Shown here: piece after piece, positions 27,541 to 36,043 of the stretch
Layout of the letters: each line of letters opens with the position of its first letter
Numbering within the stretch: position 1 is the stretch's first letter
NCBI GenBank assembly: GCA_016712665.1
Contig: JADJQP010000007.1
Span: 1 to 64,000, forward strand
Reading direction: 5' to 3'
DNA: 64,000 bases
Source: Bacteroidota bacterium
Lineage (GTDB): Bacteria; Bacteroidota; Bacteroidia; Chitinophagales; Chitinophagaceae
The notes under the pieces: model-generated
Told to the model about the DNA's origin: nothing
Seen by the model: the letters and a program-made list of their open reading frames with translations, nothing else
Database searches by the model: none
Translations under genes and position numbers: made by a program

Positions 27541-27973
27541 TTTCTTTTTACTGTTTTTTTTATTGCTAAATTACTCAGATGATTTATATGCCATAAAAAA
27601 AAGGAAAAAATTACAAACTAAACCTAGGGCAGATACTTTATTTATTAGTAATAAGACGCCGCCTAATCATGTGCATTTTAGTCATTGGGATTCTGTAGAA
27701 ATGGAGAAGGTATTAAATTATGAACGATTGCGAAGATGGTTTTTTTTGAATAAAAATGAGGTACTTACCGACTCGCAAGTAATATCGTATGACGAAACTG
27801 GATTACGTACAGTAGATAGCACTATCGACAGTAAGTACAACGAATATTCTGCCAAAGCTCGAAAGCTGAAAACAATTAATGCCAGTGCTTATGAATATTT
27901 TTATCAAAAACTTAAACGCCGCCCATGGGCATATGAGGTAGATTCCATATTAAAAGAATTTGAAAAAAAGTAA
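27518..27973 (+). CDS. Exported hypothetical protein
   Basis: This 151-residue protein has a hydrophobic N-terminus (MKLLINTSFFLLFFLLLNYS) followed by a basic stretch KKRKKLQTKPR and a charged body with many Lys, Tyr and Glu residues. No domain is recognised. The ATG lies inside the last codons of the preceding secreted-protein gene (23-bp overlap), so the two are probably translated from one message and may act together at the envelope. Confidence 0.55.
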   Translation: MKLLINTSFFLLFFLLLNYSDDLYAIKKRKKLQTKPRADTLFISNKTPPNHVHFSHWDSVEMEKVLNYERLRRWFFLNKNEVLTDSQVISYDETGLRTVDSTIDSKYNEYSAKARKLKTINASAYEYFYQKLKRRPWAYEVDSILKEFEKK

Positions 27974-27981
27974 AATGTGTT

Positions 27982-28017
27982 AGCCCCACGGATTTTGGAT
28001 AAACTCTTCATGGGGCT
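27982..28017. terminator. Possible hairpin between convergent genes
   Basis: AGCCCCA (27982-27988) pairs with TGGGGCT (28011-28017) around a 22-nt loop, 9 bp after the hypothetical gene's stop and before the convergent flippase. The T-rich tail is short, so this is only a weak terminator candidate. Confidence 0.3.
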
Positions 28018-28100
28018 TTACTTATGGCACTTTTTTTATAACCAAATGAGAATAGATTATTTCCGATTCTACATTTTTTGCAAAAAATATACGTTAAAAG

Positions 28101-29621
28101 TTAATTGCTAGGATTTTCATTACTAATAAATTTCCCGATAAAGGGCATCTTTGAAAATTCATTTTTTTCAAAACGGAAAATAATAAAATAGCTGTAAGCA
28201 ATGAATAATATTATACCCAAAAGGATAGTGAGGTAGGTATTATCGATGAAATGACCCGCCACCGTATGAAGAGCATAAATGCCAATCATTAGCAGAAGAT
28301 ATAAAAGTACCTTTTTGACATTATATGGAATGGGATAATATTTCTGTCCCAAAATATAGCTACTAATTACCATAAATAAATAACAAAAAAGCGAAGCCCA
28401 GGCGCAAGCGATATAACTGTAAGTGGGTATGAAGTAAAAATTAATACCCAATGTGATGAGGGTTCCGCCTAGGGTAATCCAGGCTCCAATCAATGTCTTG
28501 TTTGATATTTTATACCAAATGGATAAATTATAATAAATACCCAAAAGTAATTTAGCCATTAATAAAATGGGAATTACTACCAACCCTTGCGCATATTCGG
28601 GACGTACATCCACACGCATAAAGTATTTCCAAATATCGAGAAAAAGCGCCACCCCTAAAAAGCAAAACGAACAAATAATTACAAACAAAGTCATAATACG
28701 TGCGTAGGTTTTGGGAGCATCGGTATCGGTGGATTGTTTCAGAAAATAAGGCTCTGCACCCATTCTAAATGCTTGAATAAATAACACAATGAGTATCGCT
28801 AATTTATAATTGGCACCATAGATTCCATTTTGAGAATTTCTAAATTCTAAGCTTCCTTCTAATAACTTAGGCAACATGGCTCGGTCAATGCTTTCATTAA
28901 CCATGCCCCCAAAACCTACTACTATCAAGGGTAGCGAATAGATAATCATTTCTTTCCATAATTTTTTATTGATTGAAAATCGAAATGAGAAAAGTTCTTT
29001 ATATAACAGCAACAAGGTGAATATGCTCGCCATGGCATTGGCAACAAAGGCATATCCAATTCCATAGTTCGGATTATACCAGCTCAATAACGAAGGAAAC
29101 GTTCCATTTTTTTGTAACCAAGGGCATAGATGGATAAAAAATAAAACGAAACCAACATTAATTAATATGTTGATTATTTTTAAGGTAACAAATTTAATGG
29201 GTCTTTGTTCAAACCGTAATTTCGAAAATGGAATAACGGCCAGCGTATCGAAGGCAACAATAATGGCAAATAGTACCACATACTCAGGATGCTGCGGTAC
29301 CGACCACAAGGCACTGATCGGACCTCGAAAAAAAATCATTATGGCTGCCAGTGGAATGGTGGTAAACAGCAAGGACGTGGAGGCGGTATTGAAAACACTG
29401 CGTTCTTCTACATCTCTGGCAAATCGAAAGTAGGCGGTCTCCATTCCGTAGGTAAAAATGATATTGAAGAACGTGATATAGGCATAAACGGTGGTATATT
29501 CGCCATACTGACTGGTACCGAGTACGGTTAGTAAAGGTGTAAGCAGATAATTAATGAAGCGACCAACAATGCTACTTAAACCGTACCACATCGTTTGACC
29601 GGCTAATTTTTTAATACTCAA
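28101..29621 (-). CDS. MOP/Wzx-like polysaccharide flippase
   Basis: This 506-residue inner-membrane protein has about 14 hydrophobic helices. The N-terminus SIKKLAGQTMWYGLSSIVGR and the following NYLLTPLLT, 'GTSQYGEYTTVYAYITFFNI' and 'YGMETAYFRFARD' match the lipopolysaccharide/O-antigen translocase branch of the MATE-like superfamily. Such proteins flip lipid-linked oligosaccharides across the inner membrane. The first codon is TTG at 29619-29621; no ATG precedes it in a sensible place. No glycosyltransferases are beside it, so it is an orphan flippase. Intact. Confidence 0.82.
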   Translation of the reverse strand: MSIKKLAGQTMWYGLSSIVGRFINYLLTPLLTVLGTSQYGEYTTVYAYITFFNIIFTYGMETAYFRFARDVEERSVFNTASTSLLFTTIPLAAIMIFFRGPISALWSVPQHPEYVVLFAIIVAFDTLAVIPFSKLRFEQRPIKFVTLKIINILINVGFVLFFIHLCPWLQKNGTFPSLLSWYNPNYGIGYAFVANAMASIFTLLLLYKELFSFRFSINKKLWKEMIIYSLPLIVVGFGGMVNESIDRAMLPKLLEGSLEFRNSQNGIYGANYKLAILIVLFIQAFRMGAEPYFLKQSTDTDAPKTYARIMTLFVIICSFCFLGVALFLDIWKYFMRVDVRPEYAQGLVVIPILLMAKLLLGIYYNLSIWYKISNKTLIGAWITLGGTLITLGINFYFIPTYSYIACAWASLFCYLFMVISSYILGQKYYPIPYNVKKVLLYLLLMIGIYALHTVAGHFIDNTYLTILLGIILFIAYSYFIIFRFEKNEFSKMPFIGKFISNENPSN

Positions 29622-29756
29622 AGTGAAGATTGCTTTTGAAACCGTAAAAGTATAAAAGCATTTGTTTATTGTTTCACAATTTTGCGCTAAGCTTACATCT
29701 TTGCTACAAATTGAGGTCGTTAATAATTATTTAGCACCTACTTCTACTAGGTTGTG

Positions 29757-29764
29757 TACCTTTG
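29757..29764 (+). promoter_or_regulatory. Bacteroidota -10 (-7) box
   Basis: TACCTTTG fits TAnnTTTG exactly and lies 16 bp before the ATG at 29781. The -33 element is not clear. Confidence 0.4.
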
Positions 29765-29780
29765 TGAAAATATTATATAT

Positions 29781-30647
29781 ATGAAGAAAAAACTAGTAAT
29801 TGCCCTTGTCTGCATTTTTGCACTTGCAGATATGTCAGCACAAGAGACTAAAGTAACCAGTACTGAATTTAATAAGAAAAGTCAACCGGCTATAGCCGCC
29901 GATTTTGAAATGTCGGGTCCGATTGCCGAAGGCGCCATCAAAAAGAAAATGAGCGATGCCAAAATAAAGGGAGGAAGCAACAAAAATGGCTTTATTACCT
30001 ACCAAGAGGTGATTGTTCCGGAATTAAGAGCCGAGAAAATGGACGTATATTTTAAAATTGAAGATAGAAAAACATGTTGTACTGTAATGATGCTAATCTC
30101 TAAAGGGTATGAAAATTTTATGAGTAGAGAAACCGATCCTGAAGTGGTAGACAAATCTATGATGTACTTAAGCAATCTGCGAAAGGATATCCTAACTTTT
30201 GGCTATAATGACGAAATTGCAAAACAGGAAGAGAAGGTGAAAGATTTAGAGAAGGATTTAAAAAAAGCTACCAAAGAAGCCTCTTCCTTAGCAAAAGACA
30301 AATCCAAAGCTGAAGGCAAGGCCGCAGAAAATAGAAATGAGATTGCGAAACTGAAAGCAGATGTGGATAACCAAAATAAAACCTTAGAGTTTGTAAAAGC
30401 CAAAACCGGTACCGTAGATCAGATGAACGCCATCAAGAAAGAAATCAGCAAACAAGAAGATGCTGTGAAAAGTGCCACGAAAAAGTATGAGAGCGCTGTA
30501 AAAGATGATGCTGATTATAATGAAGATATTCAGAAGGCAACCACTAAAATCAATGAAAACCAAACAGAACAAGTTAAGATAAAAGCAGAAATCGAAAGTG
30601 TAAAAGCCAAGATAGCTGAATTAAAAGGAAAACTTGCCGCTTTGTAA
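29781..30647 (+). CDS. Exported coiled-coil protein
   Basis: This 288-residue protein has the signal peptide MKKKLVIALVCIFALADMSAQ. The first 120 residues form a globular part with 'NGFITYQEVIVPELRAEKMD', a Lys-rich segment and a Cys-Cys pair (KTCCTVMMLISKGYENF). From about residue 140 to the end the sequence is heptad-like and almost purely Lys/Glu/Ala/Asp (EEKVKDLEKDLKKATKEASS and onwards), predicting a long periplasmic coiled coil. No family is recognised. A strong terminator follows at 30671, so it is a single-gene unit. Confidence 0.7.
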   Translation: MKKKLVIALVCIFALADMSAQETKVTSTEFNKKSQPAIAADFEMSGPIAEGAIKKKMSDAKIKGGSNKNGFITYQEVIVPELRAEKMDVYFKIEDRKTCCTVMMLISKGYENFMSRETDPEVVDKSMMYLSNLRKDILTFGYNDEIAKQEEKVKDLEKDLKKATKEASSLAKDKSKAEGKAAENRNEIAKLKADVDNQNKTLEFVKAKTGTVDQMNAIKKEISKQEDAVKSATKKYESAVKDDADYNEDIQKATTKINENQTEQVKIKAEIESVKAKIAELKGKLAAL

Positions 30648-30670
30648 TACCACTTTGTAATGCACTATAG

Positions 30671-30699
30671 AAGCCTCCATGAAAGTGGGGGCTTTTTTT
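30671..30699 (+). terminator. Rho-independent terminator after the coiled-coil gene
   Basis: AAGCCTCCA (30671-30679) pairs with TGGGGGCTT (30686-30694) with one G-U pair and a 6-nt loop, followed by a 7-T run (30693-30699). It abuts the 3' end of the convergent recG gene. Confidence 0.8.
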
Positions 30700-32808
30700 A
30701 GGATATGCGACTCCAAATTTCTTTTTCCTTTCTACTGAGTAAGTAGTTTTTTAGCGATTGATGGGAAACATTTTCCAAATTGCTATCTTCTTGAAGAATT
30801 TCGATAGCTGCTTTTCGGGTGACTGCCATGAGTTCCACATCTTTTATGATATCGGCAATTTTTAAATCTGCCGCTCCGCTTTGTCGGATGCCATCTATTT
30901 CGCCGGGACCCCGCAACTGAAGATCTTTTTCAGAAATGGCAAAGCCACTTGTTTCCTGTACCATGGTTTGAATTCTCTCTTTGCCCACTGCAGATAGTTT
31001 TGGGCCTGTCAATAAAATACAGTACGATTTATCAGCACCTCTCCCTACACGTCCTCTTAGCTGATGCATTTGCGAAAGACCGAATCGTTCGGCACTTTCA
31101 ATCAGCATCACACTGGCATTGGGAACATTGACCCCCACTTCAATAACAGTAGTGGCCACTAAAATATGTGCTTTGCCCTTTACAAAGCTTTGCATATTCT
31201 GTTCGCGTTCTTCTTGGGTTTGCTTTCCATGCACCATTGCAATTTGGTACAGATGATCAGGAAAGAATTGTTTCACCTGCTCGTAACCTGCGTACAGGTT
31301 TTCATAATCTAGTTTTTCACTTTCTGCAATAAGCGGATACACAATATAAATTTGTCTTCCTTGTGCAATTTCATGTTTGATAAAATCCATCACCTTAGCC
31401 CTATATATTTCCGGTCGGTGCACTGTGCTTATTGGCTTACGACCCGGGGGCATTTCCTTAATAACCGAAACTTCGAGGTCACCGTAGCTGGTCATGGCTA
31501 AAGTGCGTGGAATGGGAGTGGCTGTCATTACCAGGATATGGGGTGGTAAGGTATTTTTGCATAAAGTTTCGCTCGCCGCGCCACGCCAAATCGGTGTTGC
31601 TCGTCTATAATGCAAAGACCTAAATTGTGGAAGGAAACATTGTCTTCAATAAGTGCATGTGTGCCAATTAGTATTTTTAAATGGCCACTTTGCAATCTGC
31701 TCAGAAGTATTTTTCGATCCTTTGCTTTTGTTTTTCCACTTAAATATCCAATTTCGATGGGCATGGCTGCAAGTAACTCTTGAATTCCGGTAAAATGCTG
31801 CATAGCAAGTATTTCGGTAGGGGCCATCAGACAGGCCTGAAAATCATTGTCGATGGCTAAAAGCATGCAGAGCAAGGCTACCATTGTTTTGCCGCTGCCT
31901 ACATCGCCCTGCAAGAGCCGGTTCATCTGCCGTCCGGTTTGCGTATCTTGCCTGATTTCTTTCAGGACTTTCTTTTGATCGTTTGTAAGTTCAAATGGAA
32001 TATAGTTTTTGTAAAAGGTATTGAAGGAATTGCCTACTTTTTCAAAGTAATAGCCCTTCACTTTTTTATGATTGAGTTTTAGTTTACAAATTCCAATTTG
32101 GTGCAGAAATAGTTCTTCAAATTTTAATCTGTAAATGGCTCTTTGGAGATTCAGTTCATTTTCAGGGAAATGGATATTTTTTAAGGCAAGATATCGATCG
32201 CATAATTGAAATTTTTCTACGATTTCATCGGGTAACATTTCTTTAAAATCTTTTGGACCAACAGAGGCCATTATTTGCTGTACCAGTTTTACATAAAACC
32301 TGCCGGCCAACCATTTTGAGCGAAGCACTTCAGTACTTGAATAGACAGGTTGAAAAGATGGAAATGTTTCTAAATCTAAATTTTCAATGGCATCTATTTC
32401 GGGATGGGTGATGGTCCAAAATCCGTTGAAGCGCACCGCTTTGCCATACACAATAAAATTTTTATGACTTTCCAAAGCTCTTTCAACACTTACAATGCCT
32501 TGAAACCAAACCAGGTCCATACCCCCAGTGTCGTCTTTAAAGGTCGCTACCAGTCGTCTCCCTTTTTGATGGCCGACAATTTCAGAATATGTGATTTTAC
32601 CAATGAGCTGCACCGTAGTTCCCCCCTCAGGAATATCTTTTATTTTTGTAAAACTACTTCGGTCCAAATAGCGAAATGGATAGATTTGAAGCATATCTCC
32701 AAACGTGTCTATCTTTAATTCTTTGCGCAGAATGGCTCCTTTGCCGGGACCAACGCCCTTTAGATATTCGATTGGAGTCAGTAATTTATCGCGGTTATTA
32801 GTAAACAT
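30698..32808 (-). CDS. recG: ATP-dependent DNA helicase RecG, one frameshift
   Basis: RecG remodels stalled forks and Holliday junctions; about 703 residues when joined. The N-terminal wedge/OB part has YLKGVGPGKGAIL and 'GGTTVQLIGKI'. Motor motifs are 'LLQGDVGSGKTMVALLCMLL' (Walker A), 'CLMAPTEILAMQHF', 'IGTHALIEDNVSF', IIDEQHRFGV, 'VMTATPIPRTLAM', 'VATTVIEVGVNVPNASVMLI' and 'QMHQLRGRVGRGADKSYC'. After 'RRAKLYAK' the frame shifts; one extra base in the T5 run on the plus strand at 31554-31558 restores KNTLPPHILVMTATPI. Length and all motifs are otherwise normal, so this looks like a homopolymer error. Confidence 0.9.
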
Positions 32809-32980
32809 TTTCTACGTAACTCAAAAGTAAAATAATTATGATTGCTTTTGATTTTTTTTTATGCACTAGAGCTGCTCTTGAGAGCGATACAAGGCTCGTA
32901 TTGAGTTGCTTGTAAATAGAAATAGGTACAATGGGTTTTGAGCCGGTTTTTATATCCCCCGATGCATCATTGTCAGGTCT

Positions 32981-34729
32981 CTATTTTTGAAATGGTACAA
33001 ACATAGCACCTGCCATACAAGGGAATACCCGAGTTTTATAAACGCCATTTTCCAAATAACTTTCAGCCCAGCAAAATTCTCGACCTTTAGTATCGTCATT
33101 CTTCATTTGTGGTACATACCAAATTACGAGATCTGTATTTTTAATGGACTCATTATTAATAAATTTTTCAGGGCCCTGTTCAAAATTGTCATTACAACAA
33201 GGGCCAATCGTTACCAAATCATTTTCTCCTTCATCTGTCTGGCTGTGTAATTTGGTGACATAGGTGTAGGCATTATCATTGCGACCACCATCCCCAAATT
33301 GTCCCCTACTGGGTTCCATAAAATAGCCGGTATTGGTTCCGATATTCAATTTATAAAGGAAACCTTCTTTTGTAATGGAGGATGTTAGTTCTTGCATGGT
33401 CCATTTTTCTGAATTCCAAGGTTGCCATTGCTGACCATCCCATTGCGAAAACTGTTGATTGTTTCCCGCGAAATGAATTCTCATAACGGGACGATAAGTG
33501 CCATTGTTGCCACAGCCTCTTCCTAAACTTGCCGCAGCAGAGCGAAATCGACCGTCCTCATAAAACTCAAAGCGTTGCAAATAATTGTAATTACAAGGTA
33601 AGGGCCATTGTTCGCTACTAAAATTTTGTTCCAATGCAAATCCAACTTTTTTTCCCTGATCTATAATGTCGCTTATACGGGGTTCGCTAACAGCCACCAC
33701 AGCTGCCTGACTAAACTCCGGACAACCTACCGCATCACTATATCCAAAGCCTTCGGTATTGCTATAGCTTACATGCCAGTCTACCACTTTTGCACTATTG
33801 ATAATTAATTTATTTTTATAGGTAACCTCCGATATTCTTAATCCATCGCTGGTAGTGATTACATAATTTAATTTCCAGTTGTCTTTTTCTAGGGCAGTGA
33901 TTGCCTTGCAGTAGCACTCCATAATTTTATCAAATTTCAATTTTTTTTCACTGATTCGTTTTACGACTTGTTCGGGGCCTGTATTGGTCCATCGAATGCC
34001 TACAATTTTGTGATCGGTTAAATCAACTATAACCCAAAGGGCTTTATCGCCTTGTGTGAATGTGGGGGCAACACATAAATGCATACTTCGCTCACATTTA
34101 GTATGATTTAGGGCTGTCTTGGTATTGGCCATTAGAGCTTCTAACTCTGTGGGCTTATAACCTAAAGCTTTTGAAACTTCTTTGTGATTAATGGCCATTT
34201 GTATAGCCAAATCTTTTAGATAGGATGGAATATCAGGTTGCGATTGCGGTAAGGTACTCACACTGATTACTTTTTGAGTTCCCAGGTCTACTAATGCCGT
34301 GGTGCTTTCGTTTAGCGCATAATTGTACATTTCTACTTTATACACTTTGCTGTTTTTATTGGCCACCGGAATTTCCTGCGGTCTTGCCGGGTATATATTG
34401 AAAATTTCATTTCGAAAGGCCTTTTTACTGTTTTTGTCAAAAATGTTTTCGCAAAATGTTGCATTATGGATGGCAATCGATTGGGCAGCGGATTGAGCAC
34501 TGTCAATATTTTCAAGTAAAATTATGGGTATGCTTTTTTGTAAGGCCGCTTGAATCAGAGTCATGCGACTTTTTAAAAGAGGTAATTCAGAATCGATACT
34601 ATCTGTAATTAGTACCGACTCCTTTGCGGCAATTTTATCGGCATCTTTTGTGCTTTTATGTTCTTCTTGACAGGCAAACAACATACTGAAAAAAAATAGG
34701 TAGGCTAGGGCAAATCGTATTGGTTTCAT
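32981..34729 (-). CDS. Copper-amine-oxidase-like lipoprotein with degenerate copper site
   Basis: This 582-residue protein has a lipobox signal (MKPIRFALAYLFFFSMLFAC). The C-terminal half can be laid beside the catalytic domain of copper amine oxidases: 'DGLRISEVTYKNKLI' and 'AKVVDWHVSYSN' resemble 'EGLVLHDVRY...SEMFVPYGD', NYNYLQRFEFYEDGRF resembles NYDYxxDFxFYxNG, where the first Tyr (residue 381 here) would become the TPQ cofactor, and 'NTDLVIWYVPQM' resembles 'EDIVLWYTMG'. However the expected His-x-His pair and the final His of the copper site are not seen. It is 25 bp downstream of a di-haem peroxidase gene on the same strand. The assignment is from motif memory and needs a profile search. 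Confidence 0.5.
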   Translation of the reverse strand: MKPIRFALAYLFFFSMLFACQEEHKSTKDADKIAAKESVLITDSIDSELPLLKSRMTLIQAALQKSIPIILLENIDSAQSAAQSIAIHNATFCENIFDKNSKKAFRNEIFNIYPARPQEIPVANKNSKVYKVEMYNYALNESTTALVDLGTQKVISVSTLPQSQPDIPSYLKDLAIQMAINHKEVSKALGYKPTELEALMANTKTALNHTKCERSMHLCVAPTFTQGDKALWVIVDLTDHKIVGIRWTNTGPEQVVKRISEKKLKFDKIMECYCKAITALEKDNWKLNYVITTSDGLRISEVTYKNKLIINSAKVVDWHVSYSNTEGFGYSDAVGCPEFSQAAVVAVSEPRISDIIDQGKKVGFALEQNFSSEQWPLPCNYNYLQRFEFYEDGRFRSAAASLGRGCGNNGTYRPVMRIHFAGNNQQFSQWDGQQWQPWNSEKWTMQELTSSITKEGFLYKLNIGTNTGYFMEPSRGQFGDGGRNDNAYTYVTKLHSQTDEGENDLVTIGPCCNDNFEQGPEKFINNESIKNTDLVIWYVPQMKNDDTKGREFCWAESYLENGVYKTRVFPCMAGAMFVPFQK

Positions 34730-34754
34730 GCTGCAAAGGTAGTAGCTGATTCTA

Positions 34755-35826
34755 TTATTTGTTACGAAAGGGGTTCAAGAAATAGGGATTGGTTAAATAT
34801 GTTGTATCAGTTAGAGTGGATAAAAAACAGATTAAATTCCTCTTCTGACTTTCAGAAATTTCAAAACCCTTGATGTGCGGATGCTTATTCGTATGATTTC
34901 TGCCGTCTCCTCTTTGTGGGCCATTGCTGATATTGCGTCCTCCGGCGCTATAGATGTTTAATACTTCATCCAAACTGCTAACACTTCCATCATGCATATA
35001 GGGAGCCGTTAAAAGGACATTGCGTAAGGATGGGATTTTGAACTTTCCGTCGTCGTTTAGCTTATTGGAGTGTCGCCTCAATCCGGCATCTTCTATAGGG
35101 TATTGATTTCTATTGTCAGTATTGTATAATCCTATGTTTGCATAGATACTGTCTATATTCCGACTGATGTTGGATGTTGTAAAATCGGGTAGGGAATGAC
35201 ATCGGCTACATTGGAGTTCGGCACTAAAAAATAGTTGCATCCCTTCATTTTCTGAGGGGCTTAGGGGCACTTTTTTTGAGTTGCGATACAGATCAAATTT
35301 GCTATTTCGGCTATTCAAATTTGTTTATGTATTCAACAATACATTCTTCCACCTGTTTAGCAGAGTATGTTTCTTTTTCTCCATCATATGCCCTCGCAAA
35401 TAAACTACTGTATAAACTGTCATTTTTGAAGAAGGTCCATAAGGAAGAGGAATCCAAATCCATTCCTAATTCAATGGGATGCTTATTGTAAAGGGGCCTT
35501 TTTATTTGTAAACGCAGGGAGATTACATCGGGATTGTCCCAGTCGAAGAAATGGTTTTGAGAAATATTAAGAAGGCTAGGGGCGTTATGCAGCAGGTTAT
35601 TACCATCGGCTGAAACACTTTTTCGATATCCATCAGTAAATGCGTATTGAGGACTGTGGCAACTAGCGCATGACTTTGAATGATTGAAAGATAGCCGTTT
35701 TTCGAAGAACAGGAAATGACCTAATATGGCTTTTGGTGACAGGTACGTATCGGCTTTATTGACACTGCAAGATTGCTGCAGTATTAGGTGGATAATAAGT
35801 AAGAGGCCTGTAATCCGCAATTTCAT
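34755..35826 (-). CDS. Di-haem cytochrome c peroxidase / MauG-family lipoprotein, one frameshift
   Basis: This periplasmic di-haem protein has about 357 residues when joined. The start at 35826 gives a lipobox signal (MKLRITGLLLIIHLILQQSC); ATG 35835 is an alternative. Haem motif 1 is CASCH (in SFNHSKSCASCHSPQYAFTDG) and haem motif 2 is CSRCH (in 'ELQCSRCHSLPDFT'). Family segments 'HNAPSLLNISQNHFFDWD', 'KHPIELGMD', 'KFKIPSLRNVLLTAPYMHDG' and 'SLDEVLNIY' are present. The frame shifts between 'EYIN' and 'LNSRNSKFDLYR' at about 35325-35332; removing one A restores it. MauG relatives oxidise protein side chains; CCP relatives reduce peroxide. It leads a two-gene operon with the amine-oxidase-like gene. 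Confidence 0.8.
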
Positions 35827-35932
35827 AATTTGCAAAGGTAATTATCGTACCCTTCTAAAATAAAACGGATTCATTCAAATTTAATTTTTATATATGTGTA
35901 AAAAATTTACTATATAAAAAGATGAGTAAAAG

Positions 35933-35964
35933 TTGTGTAATTTCACAACATTAGAATACTTTTG
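35933..35964 (+). promoter_or_regulatory. Bacteroidota-type promoter for adhesin 1
   Basis: TTG at 35933-35935 and TACTTTTG at 35957-35964 are 21 bp apart, matching TTTG-N19/21-TAnnTTTG. The ATG of the giant adhesin is 79 bp downstream. Confidence 0.5.
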
Positions 35965-36043
35965 AAGATTGTATTATTTATTAATCACCCCAGCATTATT
36001 GGTCTAATATTTGCTGGGATTGCCAAAAATAAAAAAAGTTATC

